A stretch of DNA of 64,000 bases from Chlorobium sp. (GCF_021740465.1 NZ_JAIOZR010000002.1:102332-166331); one strand, 5' to 3'. Positions 7,597 through 18,525 are shown, counted from the stretch's first letter. Numbers and translations: made by a program. The notes: generated from the letters alone by a model not told the origin.

Positions 7597-10500
7597 ATGA
7601 ATGACCCAATTGGTGCTTTTGAAAAGATCCGGGACAACTTCATTCTGTACCTGAAGACTGCGTTTGGCACTCAATTTCCAGGATTGGAACAGGAACGAGA
7701 AGAATTGCTAAGGCGTCCGACGATTTTAAGCCAAGAGCCCTGGATTGAACCTCTTCCACGTTATACAACCGACAGGCCTCTTGCTGCACTGAGTGAAGAA
7801 GACCTGCCCAGTATGAGCCCTGAAGCTGTCGCGAGATTCAAAGATCTCTCACTTTCAGGTTTGGTTGGCAACTACCCCCTTTATACCCATCAGGTTGCAA
7901 TGTTGCAGCGTGCTGTCACCGGCCAGAATGCAGTCGTTACCGCAGGTACCGGTTCCGGTAAGACAGAGTCTTTCTTGTTGCCTTTATTTGCGTCACTTGC
8001 AGCTGAAAGCCTCAAGTGGGAAAAACCCGGCGTACAGCATCTTCATGTCAATGACTGGTGGTCGAACGAGGATTGGCAAGCATCCTGCAAGAACGGACGC
8101 CGAATGGCACGTTCATACCGTGTTCCGCAGCGGGAACACGAGACCAGACCTGCAGCCGTTCGCGCTCTCATCATGTACCCCATGAATGCGCTGGTAGAGG
8201 ATCAGCTAACTCGCCTCAGGCGTGCACTTGATTCCGATGCAGTACGCGAATGGTGCGCTAAACATATGAACGGGAACCGGTTCTACTTTGGACGGTATAC
8301 CGGGAACACCCCCGTACCAGGTCACGAGCAGAACCAACGAGGAAACCCGGATCGTGGGCGAATTGAGAAGCTTGCCAGAGAACTGACTGATCTGGATCGT
8401 GGCGCAATCGCTGCGGGGGAACACGCTGCTCTGCGGGCGGTGGAAGCATCGACCGACGAGGAACGCGAAGCGGCACGCGACAGCATCTATTTTTTCCCTC
8501 GTCTTGATGGTGCTGAAATGCGCTCTCGCTGGGATATGCAGCAATCGCCACCCGATATCCTTATCACGAACTACAGCATGCTCAGCATCATGCTGATGAG
8601 AGAAGCTGATTCGCCGATATTTGAGCAGACTCGTGAATGGCTAGAACAGCCGGGTAATGTATTTCATCTGATCATCGACGAGCTTCACCTTTACCGGGGC
8701 ACATCAGGAACGGAAGTGGCGTATCTCTTGCGGCTTCTACTGCGAAAGCTTGGCCTTTCACCAACTGATCACAGGTTGCGCATCTTGGCGTCCAGTGCAT
8801 CTCTCGATCCATCCAATGCCGACAGTCTGTCGTTTCTCTCAGATTTCTTCGGATGTAACTGGTCGCCAGCTCAGATCCTCGCTGGATCTGAGCAACCTAT
8901 CCCCGAAAATGGGAAGAGCACTCTATGTGCTGTAGCATTCGCAAATTTTGCCGATAGCATCCGAGATGGAAATAATGATCGCGTCGCTGAATCCTGTTCG
9001 TTGCTAGCTGCGTCGCTGGATCCTGCTGTAACTGACGACGATCCACAGATTCGCCTGTGTTCTGCTCTTCAGTCCGTGCAGGAAACATTAACCACGACCA
9101 TGCTCCATGCATGTAAGGACGGAAATCGAACCAGAGCGATATCGATTTCTGACTTTGCGACTCGAGTTTTTCCAGACGCGGATAATAATGAAGTGGCGAT
9201 GCAGGCGGTACGAGGTCTTCTTGTCGCGCGCGGAATTGCCGCCTCTCAACATGCAGCACCAAAACTGCCATCTTTTCGATTTCACTGGTTCTTCAGAAAC
9301 ATCGAAGGCCTCTGGGCATGTGTTCAGCCAGGATGCCAGTGTAATGGTGCTCATGCTGATGGTCTCAGACCGGCAGGTAAACTCTTTTCGCAGAACCGGA
9401 TTTTTTGCGAAAATCCTGATACACCGCATCGCGTGTTGGAGCTTTTATACTGCGAGCAGTGCGGGACTATTTTCTTTGGTGGCAACCGACTACGAAATCG
9501 CGATGGAAGAGGAATCGAGATCCTGAGCACGGACCCGGACATTGAAGGGCTTCCCGACAAACAGGAGGCTCGGTTTGTGGACAGGAAGACCTATGGTGAC
9601 TTTGCGATCTTTTGGCCAAGAGGCAGACGCGAGCTGAATCACGATGCGCGAACATGGAGTCAGCCGCATGTTGTCCTTGATGGTTCGGAACAAGCTCGCT
9701 GGGCAATGAAACACCTTGATGCTATAAGTGGTCGCGTTACCGATGCTCCGAGCGGTCAACTGGCACCAGAAGGTACGGCTATTCCGGGATATCTGTATGT
9801 CATTCCCCCTATCGATGGGGCTGACGATGAGCAGAACTTCTCGGCGCTGCCGTCATGTTGTCCCAACTGTGGGGCCAACTACAGCAGAAGGATGTACCGT
9901 ACATCACCAGTGCGTGGATTTAGAACAGGTTTTTCCCGTGTGAGTCAGCTTCTATCCAAGGAGCTTTTCTATAGCCTTCCCGAAGGGGACACCCGCAAAC
10001 TCGTAGTTTTCTCGGACAGCAGAGAGGATGCAGCATCCATCTCGAACGGAATTGAACGAACACATTACTTGGACCTTGTGCGTGAAGCTATGTATGACGA
10101 GTTGCATCGTATTGCGGTCAGTGAAGGTCTTTTGCTGGCAGACTTGGAAGCGCATGGCGAAGCTCAATGCGCTGAAGCACTTTCCTGTGCCGAGGAAAAC
10201 CCTGAAATTGCTGAACGTTTCTTGCGCGAAATCGAGATCGCGAGAACTGAGATACCTGACGGCCTTGCAATAATTCTTAGAGACAACCTGGAAAAAGAAC
10301 GTCAGAGGGCCACAAACGTGCTCGAAGCTGTCAGGCGGCAAGCCTCGACGCGAATGGTTCCACTACGCCTGCTTTATGAGTCGAATACAGATGATTCATC
10401 AGGCAATCATTCGCTGCTGTTAATCAAACGCCTGAAACAACTGGGCATCAATCCCGCAGGCAATGATGTGATGTACCAGATGTTCAATTTTGAAGGCGAA

Positions 10501-13446
10501 GACCATGATTGGACTGAGTTCTTTGACTATACCAACAGTGAGGAATGCTGGCGTGATGGTCTTCCTGAAAGCGCAGTTGAAAGAAGAGACCGTGTGCGTG
10601 GCAAGGTTCGCACAGAAATTATGAATGTGTTATTCAGCCGCCTCTACTTTGGCTTTGAGTCGGCTGGGCTTGGGTACGCATGCCTCGATTTACCTGATGA
10701 GGTATGGAATGAACATGCAGAACGCACCGGACTGCCGCTGGATACTTTCCGTGAGCTGTGCCATGGATGTGTGCGAATCATGGGCGACCTCTACCGGTAC
10801 CATCAAGAACGGCAACCCGCACCAGACTGGCTTGACGATTGGATGAATTGGGCTCCCCCAGCACGAGCAAAGCTCCGCAATTACATCCGGGCCTGTGCGG
10901 AACTGCACGGTGCGGACGCATCAACGCTTCTCGATGGCGCGTGGCATGCGATTTGCCAAGCAGGTGGACATGAAAGTGCGAAATTGCAAGCACATCGTCT
11001 TCTTGTGAGGCTCGGGCTTCAAGACGATCCAATCTGGGTCTGTCCGTCTTGTCAGCGTGTCCACATGCACCGCGCAGCCGGGATCTGCACGGGTTGCTTC
11101 CGGGAGATAAACAGCGAACCGGATACACAGTGCCATGAACTTTACAGCAGAAACTACTACGCAAACGAGGCTGTTGAGCGTCGTGTTCCCCTGCGACTCC
11201 ATTGCGAAGAATTGACGGCTCAGACTGACGATCAACCAGGCCGTCAGCGATGCTTCAGAGATGTTGTGGTGCAAGCTGAAGCAGATCGAACTCGCCCGCC
11301 AATCCCTCTCGTTGATTCGATTGACCTGCTTAGTGTTACGACCACCATGGAAGTAGGTGTGGACATCGGTAATCTGCAGGCCGTTGTGCTTGCTAACATG
11401 CCGCCCATGCGATTTAACTACCAACAGCGAGTGGGCCGAGCGGGCAGGCGAGGTCAAGCGTTTGCCGCGGTGCTGACTCTGTGTCGGGGCCGGAGTCATG
11501 ACGAATTCTATTACAGCCGACCCCGCCGGATCACGGGCGATTTGCCGCCTGTTCCTTTTCTGTCTATGAGACGAGAAGAGATCGCCAAGCGCCTTGTGGC
11601 GAAGGCCTGTTTGTCAGAGGTATTCCGCGCTACGGGCGTTCGGTGGTGGGACAGTCCAACGCCACCGGATAGTCATGGCGAGTTCGGTACTGTCGCTGAT
11701 TGGATCCGAACGCCAGACAGGCGACAGGCTGTTGAGGAATGGCTCACAGCTTCGCCGGCAGTACCCCAAATCATCGATTCCATTTTGGCAGGCACAGAAG
11801 GTATCTCGACTGATGAAATGGTGAGGTACGCCCGGGAAAGCCTTTTTACACAGGTACAGGAATGTGCGAACAGCATAGAGCTTGCCGGTGAAGGGCTGGC
11901 TGAAAGGCTTGCGGAAGGCGCGGTTCTGCCCATGTATGGGATGCCATCCCGTGTCAGGTTGCTATATCACGGATTTCATCGGCGAGAAGCCATGACTATT
12001 GACCGTGATCTTGATCTTGCCATTACGGAGTTTGCGCCGGGCTCTCAGAAAACAAAGGATAAACGGGTTTATACTGCTATTGGTTTTACATCTCCGATTC
12101 TTCCCGATCCAACTTGGCACCCTGTATCCGCTAATCCATTTCCTCGGCGCATGTGGATGGCACGATGTGACCTCTGTCATTTCGTGGACACATACAATGC
12201 CGAACCTGATATGGCAGGATGTCCCGATTGTGGAAATAGCCGTGAAGGTGATAACGCATTTCGTGTGTTCGAAATTGTGGTTCCAGCAGCTTTCAGAACG
12301 TCATTTAGCCATGGAGTGGACGCAAAAGCAGATGACGAATTTCTGCCGCGAGGAACAAGCACCGTGGCAGGAAAAACCGATGTTTCTCCAGTGTTCATTT
12401 CTGGCACAAATTCCGATCTCGTGCCAACGACTGGCGGCTACATATACAGGATCAATGATCGTGCTGGTAGACTTTTTACCGGTGGGCTTGGGTCCGCTCG
12501 ATGGAGCCGGGGAGGAGTCACGCTCTCGCACCAATGGATCGACAAGCGATATCAGAACGTCCGAGGCGACAACAACGTTCTCTTTACACAAGAGACCACG
12601 CAGACTGACACGTTTGCGTTGGCTGCCCCAAAAGTCACAGATGTACTTAGGATTCGTCCCCATTCAGTGCCTCCATCATTCTGTCTTAATCTTATTCCCC
12701 GTAACCGAAATGATTTGGGGCAAGCTGCCGCCGTGAAGGCCGCCTATTACTCAGCCGCATTTATTCTGCGCTCGGTTGTTTCAGAAAAACTCGATATTGA
12801 TCCGGAGGAAATTGACATCAGCACCGTGCGAGCCATCGAACTTGATGATGGAACAAATGCAGGCGAAATAATTATAAATGATCACCTTGAGAATGGCGCT
12901 GGTTTCACTGCTTGGCTGTCGCAAGAAGACAACTGGCGACAGGTACTTGACATAATCACTGGCTCTGAACATGCTGAAGACTCGTTTATCGAGAAACTGC
13001 TATCTGACAGTCATGCAAGCGGGTGCGATAGCGCTTGCTATGACTGCCTTAAGGTTTATCGAAACATGAGTTACCACAGCCTCCTCGATTGGAGGATAGG
13101 AATGTCGCTTCTTCGCATACTCGCAGACCCAACATACGTTTGTGGCTTAGACGGCGATTTCTCTTTTCCTGAACTTATTACTTGGCTGGAGTTTTCCGGC
13201 TCACTACGTACTACATTCTGTCAATCGTTCCAGTCGTGTATCCCTGCTGAATTTGGCCCCCTCCATGGTTGGGACATTGCTGGCCAAAGCGTTATTCTGA
13301 TTCATCCTCTATGGAACACCAGACATCCGGATGGAATACTTGCTGAAGCAATTGCATCACTTGGGACAGACGCCTCGGTTTGCGTCGTCGACACATTTAA
13401 TCTTCACCGCCGAATGAGTTGGGTGTACCAAAGCTTGGGTATATAA
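7597..13446 (+). CDS. DExH/DUF1998 superfamily 2 helicase, DruE-like
   Basis: A 1949-residue SF2 helicase. A Q-motif-like YTHQ (96-99) precedes Walker [11 protein letters not shown] (116-125), and Walker B/DExH is DELH (361-364). The second RecA domain has [12 protein letters not shown] and the arginine-finger motif [12 protein letters not shown] near residue 1280. Several zinc-type cysteine clusters occur: CPNCG ~residue 757, CPSC...CTGC ~1150, CDLC...CPDC ~1530, and the DUF1998 hallmark [15 protein letters not shown] ~1810. Size and DUF1998 ending match DruE, the Druantia helicase; DISARM splits these functions between DrmA and DrmB. An AAGGA site precedes the ATG. The stop overlaps the nuclease start in TAATG. 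It probably translocates on DNA to recognise or process invaders. Confidence 0.85.
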   Translation: MNDPIGAFEKIRDNFILYLKTAFGTQFPGLEQEREELLRRPTILSQEPWIEPLPRYTTDRPLAALSEEDLPSMSPEAVARFKDLSLSGLVGNYPLYTHQVAMLQRAVTGQNAVVTAGTGSGKTESFLLPLFASLAAESLKWEKPGVQHLHVNDWWSNEDWQASCKNGRRMARSYRVPQREHETRPAAVRALIMYPMNALVEDQLTRLRRALDSDAVREWCAKHMNGNRFYFGRYTGNTPVPGHEQNQRGNPDRGRIEKLARELTDLDRGAIAAGEHAALRAVEASTDEEREAARDSIYFFPRLDGAEMRSRWDMQQSPPDILITNYSMLSIMLMREADSPIFEQTREWLEQPGNVFHLIIDELHLYRGTSGTEVAYLLRLLLRKLGLSPTDHRLRILASSASLDPSNADSLSFLSDFFGCNWSPAQILAGSEQPIPENGKSTLCAVAFANFADSIRDGNNDRVAESCSLLAASLDPAVTDDDPQIRLCSALQSVQETLTTTMLHACKDGNRTRAISISDFATRVFPDADNNEVAMQAVRGLLVARGIAASQHAAPKLPSFRFHWFFRNIEGLWACVQPGCQCNGAHADGLRPAGKLFSQNRIFCENPDTPHRVLELLYCEQCGTIFFGGNRLRNRDGRGIEILSTDPDIEGLPDKQEARFVDRKTYGDFAIFWPRGRRELNHDARTWSQPHVVLDGSEQARWAMKHLDAISGRVTDAPSGQLAPEGTAIPGYLYVIPPIDGADDEQNFSALPSCCPNCGANYSRRMYRTSPVRGFRTGFSRVSQLLSKELFYSLPEGDTRKLVVFSDSREDAASISNGIERTHYLDLVREAMYDELHRIAVSEGLLLADLEAHGEAQCAEALSCAEENPEIAERFLREIEIARTEIPDGLAIILRDNLEKERQRATNVLEAVRRQASTRMVPLRLLYESNTDDSSGNHSLLLIKRLKQLGINPAGNDVMYQMFNFEGEDHDWTEFFDYTNSEECWRDGLPESAVERRDRVRGKVRTEIMNVLFSRLYFGFESAGLGYACLDLPDEVWNEHAERTGLPLDTFRELCHGCVRIMGDLYRYHQERQPAPDWLDDWMNWAPPARAKLRNYIRACAELHGADASTLLDGAWHAICQAGGHESAKLQAHRLLVRLGLQDDPIWVCPSCQRVHMHRAAGICTGCFREINSEPDTQCHELYSRNYYANEAVERRVPLRLHCEELTAQTDDQPGRQRCFRDVVVQAEADRTRPPIPLVDSIDLLSVTTTMEVGVDIGNLQAVVLANMPPMRFNYQQRVGRAGRRGQAFAAVLTLCRGRSHDEFYYSRPRRITGDLPPVPFLSMRREEIAKRLVAKACLSEVFRATGVRWWDSPTPPDSHGEFGTVADWIRTPDRRQAVEEWLTASPAVPQIIDSILAGTEGISTDEMVRYARESLFTQVQECANSIELAGEGLAERLAEGAVLPMYGMPSRVRLLYHGFHRREAMTIDRDLDLAITEFAPGSQKTKDKRVYTAIGFTSPILPDPTWHPVSANPFPRRMWMARCDLCHFVDTYNAEPDMAGCPDCGNSREGDNAFRVFEIVVPAAFRTSFSHGVDAKADDEFLPRGTSTVAGKTDVSPVFISGTNSDLVPTTGGYIYRINDRAGRLFTGGLGSARWSRGGVTLSHQWIDKRYQNVRGDNNVLFTQETTQTDTFALAAPKVTDVLRIRPHSVPPSFCLNLIPRNRNDLGQAAAVKAAYYSAAFILRSVVSEKLDIDPEEIDISTVRAIELDDGTNAGEIIINDHLENGAGFTAWLSQEDNWRQVLDIITGSEHAEDSFIEKLLSDSHASGCDSACYDCLKVYRNMSYHSLLDWRIGMSLLRILADPTYVCGLDGDFSFPELITWLEFSGSLRTTFCQSFQSCIPAEFGPLHGWDIAGQSVILIHPLWNTRHPDGILAEAIASLGTDASVCVVDTFNLHRRMSWVYQSLGI

Positions 13447-14609
13447 TGGCAAGATCTTGCACAAATCTACTATTTGGGCAGTTGACCATTAAGAGGTTTC
13501 GGCGAATATCGCCGTCGCGCTATACGGCAATGCAAGAGTGCTTGTTGCGAGAAGTATGGGCTGCATCCGGCAACGACTTTCTTCTCCCACCATCCCCACG
13601 CGCAGAACTTGGTAATATCGCTCATCGGATTCTTGAGGCTGCAGGTCGAGGTGAGCTGAAAGGAACCGGCAGTGAAGAAGTCAATGAGAGATGGGAGTCT
13701 CTTGTCTCAGAGGCAGAGGCGCGTATGGCGCTTTCCCCGCTAAGGAGACAGCAGACACCCTTGAGCCAGAGCATTCCGGATTTCCATGTTCTTAGACTAC
13801 GGACGTGCAATAAAGCTGTAGAGATAGCCCGCGACGGACACCGGTGTTCTGGTAAGCTCCCAAAGCTATCCCGCCGTGCAACAGGTTTTGAACTTTGGGT
13901 AGAATCAGATGATGGGGCGCTCGGTGGTTTCATTGATCGCGCAAGCGAGACGACAGAGGGTGTGGTGCTCAGTGACTACAAGAGCGGAGCCGTTTTGGAG
14001 ATGGGGCCAGAAAAGTACTCCCGTGAACTCAAGCATGTATACAGAATTCAAATGCAACTCTATGCGGCCCTCTACAGACAAATAACGGAGACTTTGCCTG
14101 TCAGATTGGAGGTAATTCCTCTTCAAGGTGAGCCTATAGAAGTAGTCTTTGAGCCAGAGCACGCCGAACGCCTTCTTCTCGAGGCAAAGAAGTTTCTGCA
14201 GGTGGCGAACAACCGTATTGACGCTGTGCAGGACGGAACCATGGACACTACCGTTCTCGCGGTAGCCATACCCGAGTATTGCAGGCTATGCCTGTTCAGA
14301 CCCGCATGTAGCGCGTATTGGGATGCCCGTCAAAGGGAAATTGACGCAAGGTGGCCAGCTGATGTACGTGGCATCCTGGAGAAGTCTATTCTATTGCGGA
14401 ATGGGAAGATCTGTCTTCGGATTAGGCAGACGGATTCGCCATCGCTATCATCCATTGTTGTCCGTGGCGTGACAGATTCCGTCGATAGGCATCCGTTACT
14501 TACCAGTATGCCGATAGGGTCGGGTGTTGCGGTGTATGGTCTTCAGCGTGATTATCGTTCCTGTGACTACATTGAGACTCAAAACACCGTAATCTATAGA
14601 ACCGACTGA
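13446..14609 (+). CDS. PD-(D/E)XK nuclease with Cas4/AddB-type iron-sulfur cysteines
   Basis: A 387-residue RecB-family nuclease. The expected active site is visible: LGNIAH (H60), GFIDR (D164), then SDYKSG (D177 and K179). Four cysteines, C32 near the N-terminus and C279, C282 and C288 in CRLCLFRPAC, match the spacing style of the 4Fe-4S clasp in AddB and Cas4. Such enzymes cut single-stranded DNA ends, usually with a helicase. It starts at ATG 13446, sharing one base with the helicase stop (TAATG), so it is translated with the helicase. A nuclease of this kind is not part of the type II Druantia set as I know it (M, F, G, E), which makes this operon distinctive. Confidence 0.8.
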   Translation: MARSCTNLLFGQLTIKRFRRISPSRYTAMQECLLREVWAASGNDFLLPPSPRAELGNIAHRILEAAGRGELKGTGSEEVNERWESLVSEAEARMALSPLRRQQTPLSQSIPDFHVLRLRTCNKAVEIARDGHRCSGKLPKLSRRATGFELWVESDDGALGGFIDRASETTEGVVLSDYKSGAVLEMGPEKYSRELKHVYRIQMQLYAALYRQITETLPVRLEVIPLQGEPIEVVFEPEHAERLLLEAKKFLQVANNRIDAVQDGTMDTTVLAVAIPEYCRLCLFRPACSAYWDARQREIDARWPADVRGILEKSILLRNGKICLRIRQTDSPSLSSIVVRGVTDSVDRHPLLTSMPIGSGVAVYGLQRDYRSCDYIETQNTVIYRTD

Positions 14610-14615
14610 GGATTT

Positions 14616-15668
14616 ATGAAGGAAGAAATCCAGAATACTATCAAGAAGAATTCGATAAAGTCGAAAACGGTCATTAGCTTCTTTTCCGGCTGCGGTGGCT
14701 TCGATCTTGGTTTCTCGTCTGCTGGGTTCTCTGTAGAGTTAGCCCTTGACGTAGATCCAGTTGCGGTGAAAAGCTATAACCACAATCGAGGACAGATGGT
14801 TTGTCATGTGGCGGACCTTGCGCACACAGATCCCGCTACTATCCTGGAACTGTACCAGCATGAATGTGGCTCAGTTAAGCCCCTAGGCGTGATCGGTGGT
14901 GCACCATGCCAGACCTTCTCTAATGGGAACGTGCATTTCAACGGAGATGACGTAAGGCACACTTTGCCGCGTCGCTATGCATACTTACTTCGCGCTCTCA
15001 ATGAGGAATATGACCTCGACTTTTTCGTTTTCGAAAATGTAAAAGGCATCACGTCGAAAAAGCACCAACAGGAATTCACCACAATCAAGCGCATGTTCTC
15101 GTGTGCGGGCTTCAAGCTCTTCGAGGGGGTACTCGATGCTGTAAACTTTGGAGTTGCCCAACACCGATGTCGCGTGTTTCTCGTTGGGTTCAACAAAGTC
15201 AAGTATCCCAATATCCAGTTTGCTTTTCCAGAAGCGGAGATGACAGTACCTCTTACCGTTGCAAGCAAAATAAAGGATTTGCCTACACCGCTTTTTTTTA
15301 AACAGGGGATGACGAGGGAGGATATCTCATTCCATCCGAACCACTGGACCATGTACCCGCGCTCCAGAAAATTTACCGATGGATTTCTAAAAAAAAACGG
15401 TTATAAGCAAGGCCGATCATTTCGTGTGCTACAATGGGACAAGCCCAGTTCGACGGTTGCCTACGGAAACCGAGAAATTCACGTACACCCGAACGCAGAT
15501 AGACGATTGAGTGTATATGAAGCGATGTTACTTCAAGGCTTTCCTGAGGATTATGAGTTGCTGGGTACGCTCAGCGATCAAATCCGTCAGGTCTCGGACG
15601 CGATTCCGCCTCAACTCGGTGCTGCCTTGGGTAAAGCTATTCGTGAGGCATTATGTGATCATATTTAG
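14616..15668 (+). CDS. C5-cytosine DNA methyltransferase, DruM-like
   Basis: A 350-residue modification enzyme with all main motifs of the C5 family: motif I FFSGCGGFDLGF near residue 25, motif IV GGAPCQTFS with catalytic Cys98, motif VI FENVKG ~140, motif VIII QHRCRVFLVG ~185, and the C-terminal AMLLQGFPEDY and DAIPPQLGAALG. The target recognition region (about 215-290) contains two runs of basic and aromatic residues. It lies 6 bp after the nuclease stop and closes the operon. It presumably marks host DNA so that the helicase/nuclease module ignores it. The cytosine context methylated cannot be read from the sequence. Confidence 0.9.
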   Translation: MKEEIQNTIKKNSIKSKTVISFFSGCGGFDLGFSSAGFSVELALDVDPVAVKSYNHNRGQMVCHVADLAHTDPATILELYQHECGSVKPLGVIGGAPCQTFSNGNVHFNGDDVRHTLPRRYAYLLRALNEEYDLDFFVFENVKGITSKKHQQEFTTIKRMFSCAGFKLFEGVLDAVNFGVAQHRCRVFLVGFNKVKYPNIQFAFPEAEMTVPLTVASKIKDLPTPLFFKQGMTREDISFHPNHWTMYPRSRKFTDGFLKKNGYKQGRSFRVLQWDKPSSTVAYGNREIHVHPNADRRLSVYEAMLLQGFPEDYELLGTLSDQIRQVSDAIPPQLGAALGKAIREALCDHI

Positions 15669-15725
15669 AAGAAATAATCTACTTCTTGCGGTAATTCTCA
15701 TGAGCTTTAGCTGTTTTGAGAAGCT

Positions 15726-15742
15726 GTTCCCACGATGGGAAC
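15726..15742. other. Inverted repeat after the methyltransferase gene
   Basis: GTTCCCA-CGA-TGGGAAC, a perfect 7-bp palindromic arm pair 57 bp after the stop codon. There is no T-run directly after it, so a terminator is uncertain. The surrounding 15669-15880 is A+T-rich and has no gene. Confidence 0.35.
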
Positions 15743-15880
15743 GAGTAGGTTCTTCTTCCTTATTCTGGCGTTTGAAGGGCGTTTTCCCATTTAACAGACC
15801 ACTTTTTTTGGGAAGGTGTCATAACTCGATTCTATTGTTGTTTTTTTTCGTCTGGTAGGTGCGTTCTGAAGTCGTTTGTT

Positions 15881-16654
15881 TCAATTTTTGAACCTCTCCT
15901 GATTATGATATCGCAAGAATTCAGCATCGGGCATGAAGCGCCAAGGAGCATGAATATCTTGTCTATCGTATCGCAGGAAGTAATCTCTGACCGCAGGGTT
16001 TTTCTTCTGTTGTTTGAGCAAAGGGGAAATCTTCACTTTGTACTCGGGAGTGATGGTCAATAGGCCGGATTCGAAGGCTTTGTCGTGAAGGGCGTTCATG
16101 GCCAAGCCGTTTCTCGGGTTGAGCCGATTTTTCTCGTCTATGCTCCATGGTTTGATGTGACCGGCCACAAGCAGTTCGTTGTTCTGGAGCCCGGTAATGC
16201 AACAGGTATTGTTGTACGAAGCAAGAATCATAGTTCTGAAGAACGCTTGATTCACCCGTGTTTTCACCATCCGTTCTCTCGTTCGCCCTTCCTTGGGAAG
16301 TTCATCTTCATCGATCTGGTTGAGTTTCTCGACGGTCGAGTGTTCAATCGACGCTCAGAGTTTTTCGCTTTCGAATGGAAGTCGGTCCCAATCCTGATAA
16401 AATTCGTTCCAGATCTCCCTGTCGAGCTTGCTGGCGTTTGAAGCTCCCTTGATGCCGCGAGCCTGCAGGCTCGGGTCGAGGCTTGCGAAGTTGACGAGCT
16501 TGTATGCAATCGAACCGGGAGTCCGTCCGATCAGTGACGCAAGCATGACTACCTCGGGATTTTTCGCATGCAGGCGGCCGAACGGCAACTTGCAATAAAG
16601 GTTGATCGCAAGGATCAATTCGTCACGCGTCCACAGTTTCTGGCCTGCTTTCAT
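15881..16654 (-). pseudogene. HNH endonuclease gene interrupted by one in-frame TGA
   Basis: Two open stretches on the minus strand, 16654-16358 and 16354-15881, are in the same frame and separated only by a TGA at 16357-16355. The N-terminal part (WTRDELILAINLYCKLPFG, then IGRTPGSIAYKLVNFASLDP) and the C-terminal part (CCITGLQNNELLVAGHIKPW, NRLNPRNGLAMNALHDKAF) together make the ~257-residue HNH_2-type restriction endonuclease family often found in defence islands. The HNH residues lie in AGHIKPW, RLNPRNG and HDKAF. The TGA could arise from CGA by one change. The downstream part has ATG 16270 but would lack the N-terminal domain. Confidence 0.85.
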
Positions 16655-16761
16655 TGTTTGATGCCTCTCGTAAGCTCAATTGAAGTTATTTCTTCGATAT
16701 TATTTCCGCATTTCGCGGCAGGAATTCCCGATAGTTATACTTGCACTGGACCATGATCGTT

Positions 16762-17004
16762 TCATGTCAGACGCGCTTGAATACGTGAAAGATGATCCAG
16801 CGGGTCGAAGGCCTTCCAGCCCTTATCCGCACTTGTTTGTACTACCGTCAGAAACTCGCCTATTGTTCGGGCTGGGTTTGCCGAATGCTCGTTTTCGATC
16901 TCTTCGATGGTCAGCTGTTCTGGATTGCTGAACTCGAGTGAGCCCTGGCGATTGAAATTGCTCCCATCGCGGTAAAGGTAGTTGAACCTGACGAGTTTGA
17001 GCAT
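16762..17004 (-). CDS. Small conserved-looking hypothetical protein
   Basis: An 80-residue protein (MLKLVRFNYLYRDGSNF ... FSNPEQLTIEEIENE) resembling a family of ~90-residue orphans that are common next to restriction and toxin-antitoxin genes and have no known function. The acidic patch IEEIENEHSANPA and the terminal Trp-x-x-Phe-Asp pattern are its main features. It lies upstream of the broken HNH gene on the same strand and may have been co-transcribed with it. Confidence 0.5.
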   Translation of the reverse strand: MLKLVRFNYLYRDGSNFNRQGSLEFSNPEQLTIEEIENEHSANPARTIGEFLTVVQTSADKGWKAFDPLDHLSRIQARLT

Positions 17005-17186
17005 GGAGTGACGGGTCGATTAATGGGTTGATGCCGGTATTACTGAAGTATAGCGATTGGCGGGGGGCTCGGCAAGTAGGTTGATTCCCATCGGGGCGAC
17101 GAAATATGTATAGTATACTGACCTTATTCGGCGTTTATAAGCTGAAATCCGGGTTTCCGGGGGTTGATTTTCGGGATAAAAAGCAA

Positions 17187-17222
17187 AACCCCGCCGGCTT
17201 CATGCGCGAAGCCGGCGGGGTT
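17187..17222 (-). terminator. Terminator of the repeat-containing secreted protein gene
   Basis: A perfect 15-bp stem (17187-17201 with 17208-17222; core CCCCGCCGGCTTC) and 6-nt loop. On the minus strand it is followed by TTTTGCTTTTT. It lies 22 bp after the stop codon at 17245. Confidence 0.9.
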
Positions 17223-17244
17223 ACTGTTTCTGCTGTCGAAACGG

Positions 17245-18186
17245 TTACTTCCTCAGGTACTGGAAGCTCGGGTTCGGGCGGCCGACGTAGCAGCTGCGGG
17301 TGAAACCGTATTTTTTGATGATGGCGAAAGCCGCTCTGGCCTCGGCTTCCTTGCCGCCGAAATCGAAAACCCAGTGGCTGCCATCCGCGATTTTCCAGCG
17401 TCCGCCGATGTTCCGGACTTCGATGGTGTTCGGGTTGAAGGCTACGCAGTCCTCGCCGGGCATGTTGCCCTGCGGCGCGTTGCCGTCAACCAGCAGGTAC
17501 TGGAAGCTCGGATCGGGACGACCGACGAAACAGGAGCGGTTCATACGGTAATACTTTATGATCTTCAGTGCCTGCAGGGCCTCAGCCTTGTTTGAGCCGA
17601 AGTTGAACATCAGATGGCCGCCGTCGGCGAGCGTCCAGCGTCCGTCGATATTTTTCAGGGTGGTGCTGGCTGGATTGAACGGGATGCAGTCTTCAACGAC
17701 CGCGGGCAGGGGCTGTATGGGCCCTATTGGTCCGATCGGGCCGATGGGACCTGGAAGAAACTGCCTGTTGAATGTGTAGGTTGAGCTGTAGTTCGAGCGT
17801 CCGCTGCCGTCGGTAAAGCGGGTGTAGGTCTCGGCTCGAAGAGTGCTTCTGCTGAGCGGCCTGACGATAACCAGCGTCTGGCTGAATCCGGTGCTGAAGA
17901 TTGCCGAAACGGCTTGGGCGTTCTGCTCGATATCAGAGGAAACGCCGCGGGCGTAAGGATATGCACTGACTTCTCCCCAGTCGCAATCCTGCGGGTGGCA
18001 TTTTCCCCATGCATGTATTTTAAGCGCGTTGCCGCTGCCGGAGATGGCCAGCCTGGTGATGCCAGCAGTGTTCGGGTCGGCGTTTTTCCACGTACCGGTA
18101 AACTGGCTGACGGCCGCGAAGCTCAATGAGTGACAGATCAGAATCGCAAATATGAGCGCTGTCGGGATGGCGATGATTTTTTTCAT
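17245..18186 (-). CDS. Secreted protein with GPI-repeat linker and two tandem C-terminal repeats
   Basis: A 313-residue protein with a Sec signal peptide (MKKIIAIPTALIFAILICHS, cleavage likely after SFAA). Residues ~25-145 form a first domain with TFTGTWKN-like beta strands and a CHPQDCDW loop. A collagen-like linker of repeated Gly-Pro-Ile (GPIGPIGPIGPI) follows. Two ~66-residue repeats end the protein; each starts EDC-(I/V)-x-FNP, continues GRWxxADGxHxxFxFG and ends RSC-(F/Y)-VGRPxPSFQYL. Each repeat has two conserved cysteines likely to form a disulfide. The repeats are known from secreted proteins of several phyla but no function is known to me. A strong terminator follows. Confidence 0.75.
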   Translation of the reverse strand: MKKIIAIPTALIFAILICHSLSFAAVSQFTGTWKNADPNTAGITRLAISGSGNALKIHAWGKCHPQDCDWGEVSAYPYARGVSSDIEQNAQAVSAIFSTGFSQTLVIVRPLSRSTLRAETYTRFTDGSGRSNYSSTYTFNRQFLPGPIGPIGPIGPIQPLPAVVEDCIPFNPASTTLKNIDGRWTLADGGHLMFNFGSNKAEALQALKIIKYYRMNRSCFVGRPDPSFQYLLVDGNAPQGNMPGEDCVAFNPNTIEVRNIGGRWKIADGSHWVFDFGGKEAEARAAFAIIKKYGFTRSCYVGRPNPSFQYLRK

Positions 18187-18525
18187 TCCTGTTCCTGTTT
18201 AGGGGTGATAGGAGTATTGTGGAACTACGGGAAAAAGTTAGTCATTCATCCGTTTAAAAACAATGCTGCGGGTCTGCCTGCATAGGATGCTTTTTGGCAG
18301 TATTCCACTGTTTGTTACTGATGCTTGTGCAATATTGCAGCTGAACATTCATAACTGCACAAAACACGATCTACCGTCATCTTGCGGCAACCATCCATGC
18401 CTTCGCCGGGGACTTCCCCGGTTGTGACCATTTCCGGGCCGAGACAGTCAGGAAAGACCACGCTCTGCAGAGCGGTATTTCCGGAAAAGGCTTGCCGCCA
18501 CCCGGACTGTCCGGATTTTCAGGGA
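18187..18525. other. Gap without a supported gene
   Basis: Between the divergent secreted-protein gene and the DUF4143 pseudogene. It should include the promoter of the former and possibly badly decayed 5' sequence of the latter. I see no further feature. Confidence 0.5.

Noticed and set aside
16264..16509. A frameshift as the cause of the broken HNH gene
   Set aside because: The two halves are in the same frame, 384 bases (128 codons) between their start codons. A single in-frame TGA explains the break, so a frameshift is not needed.
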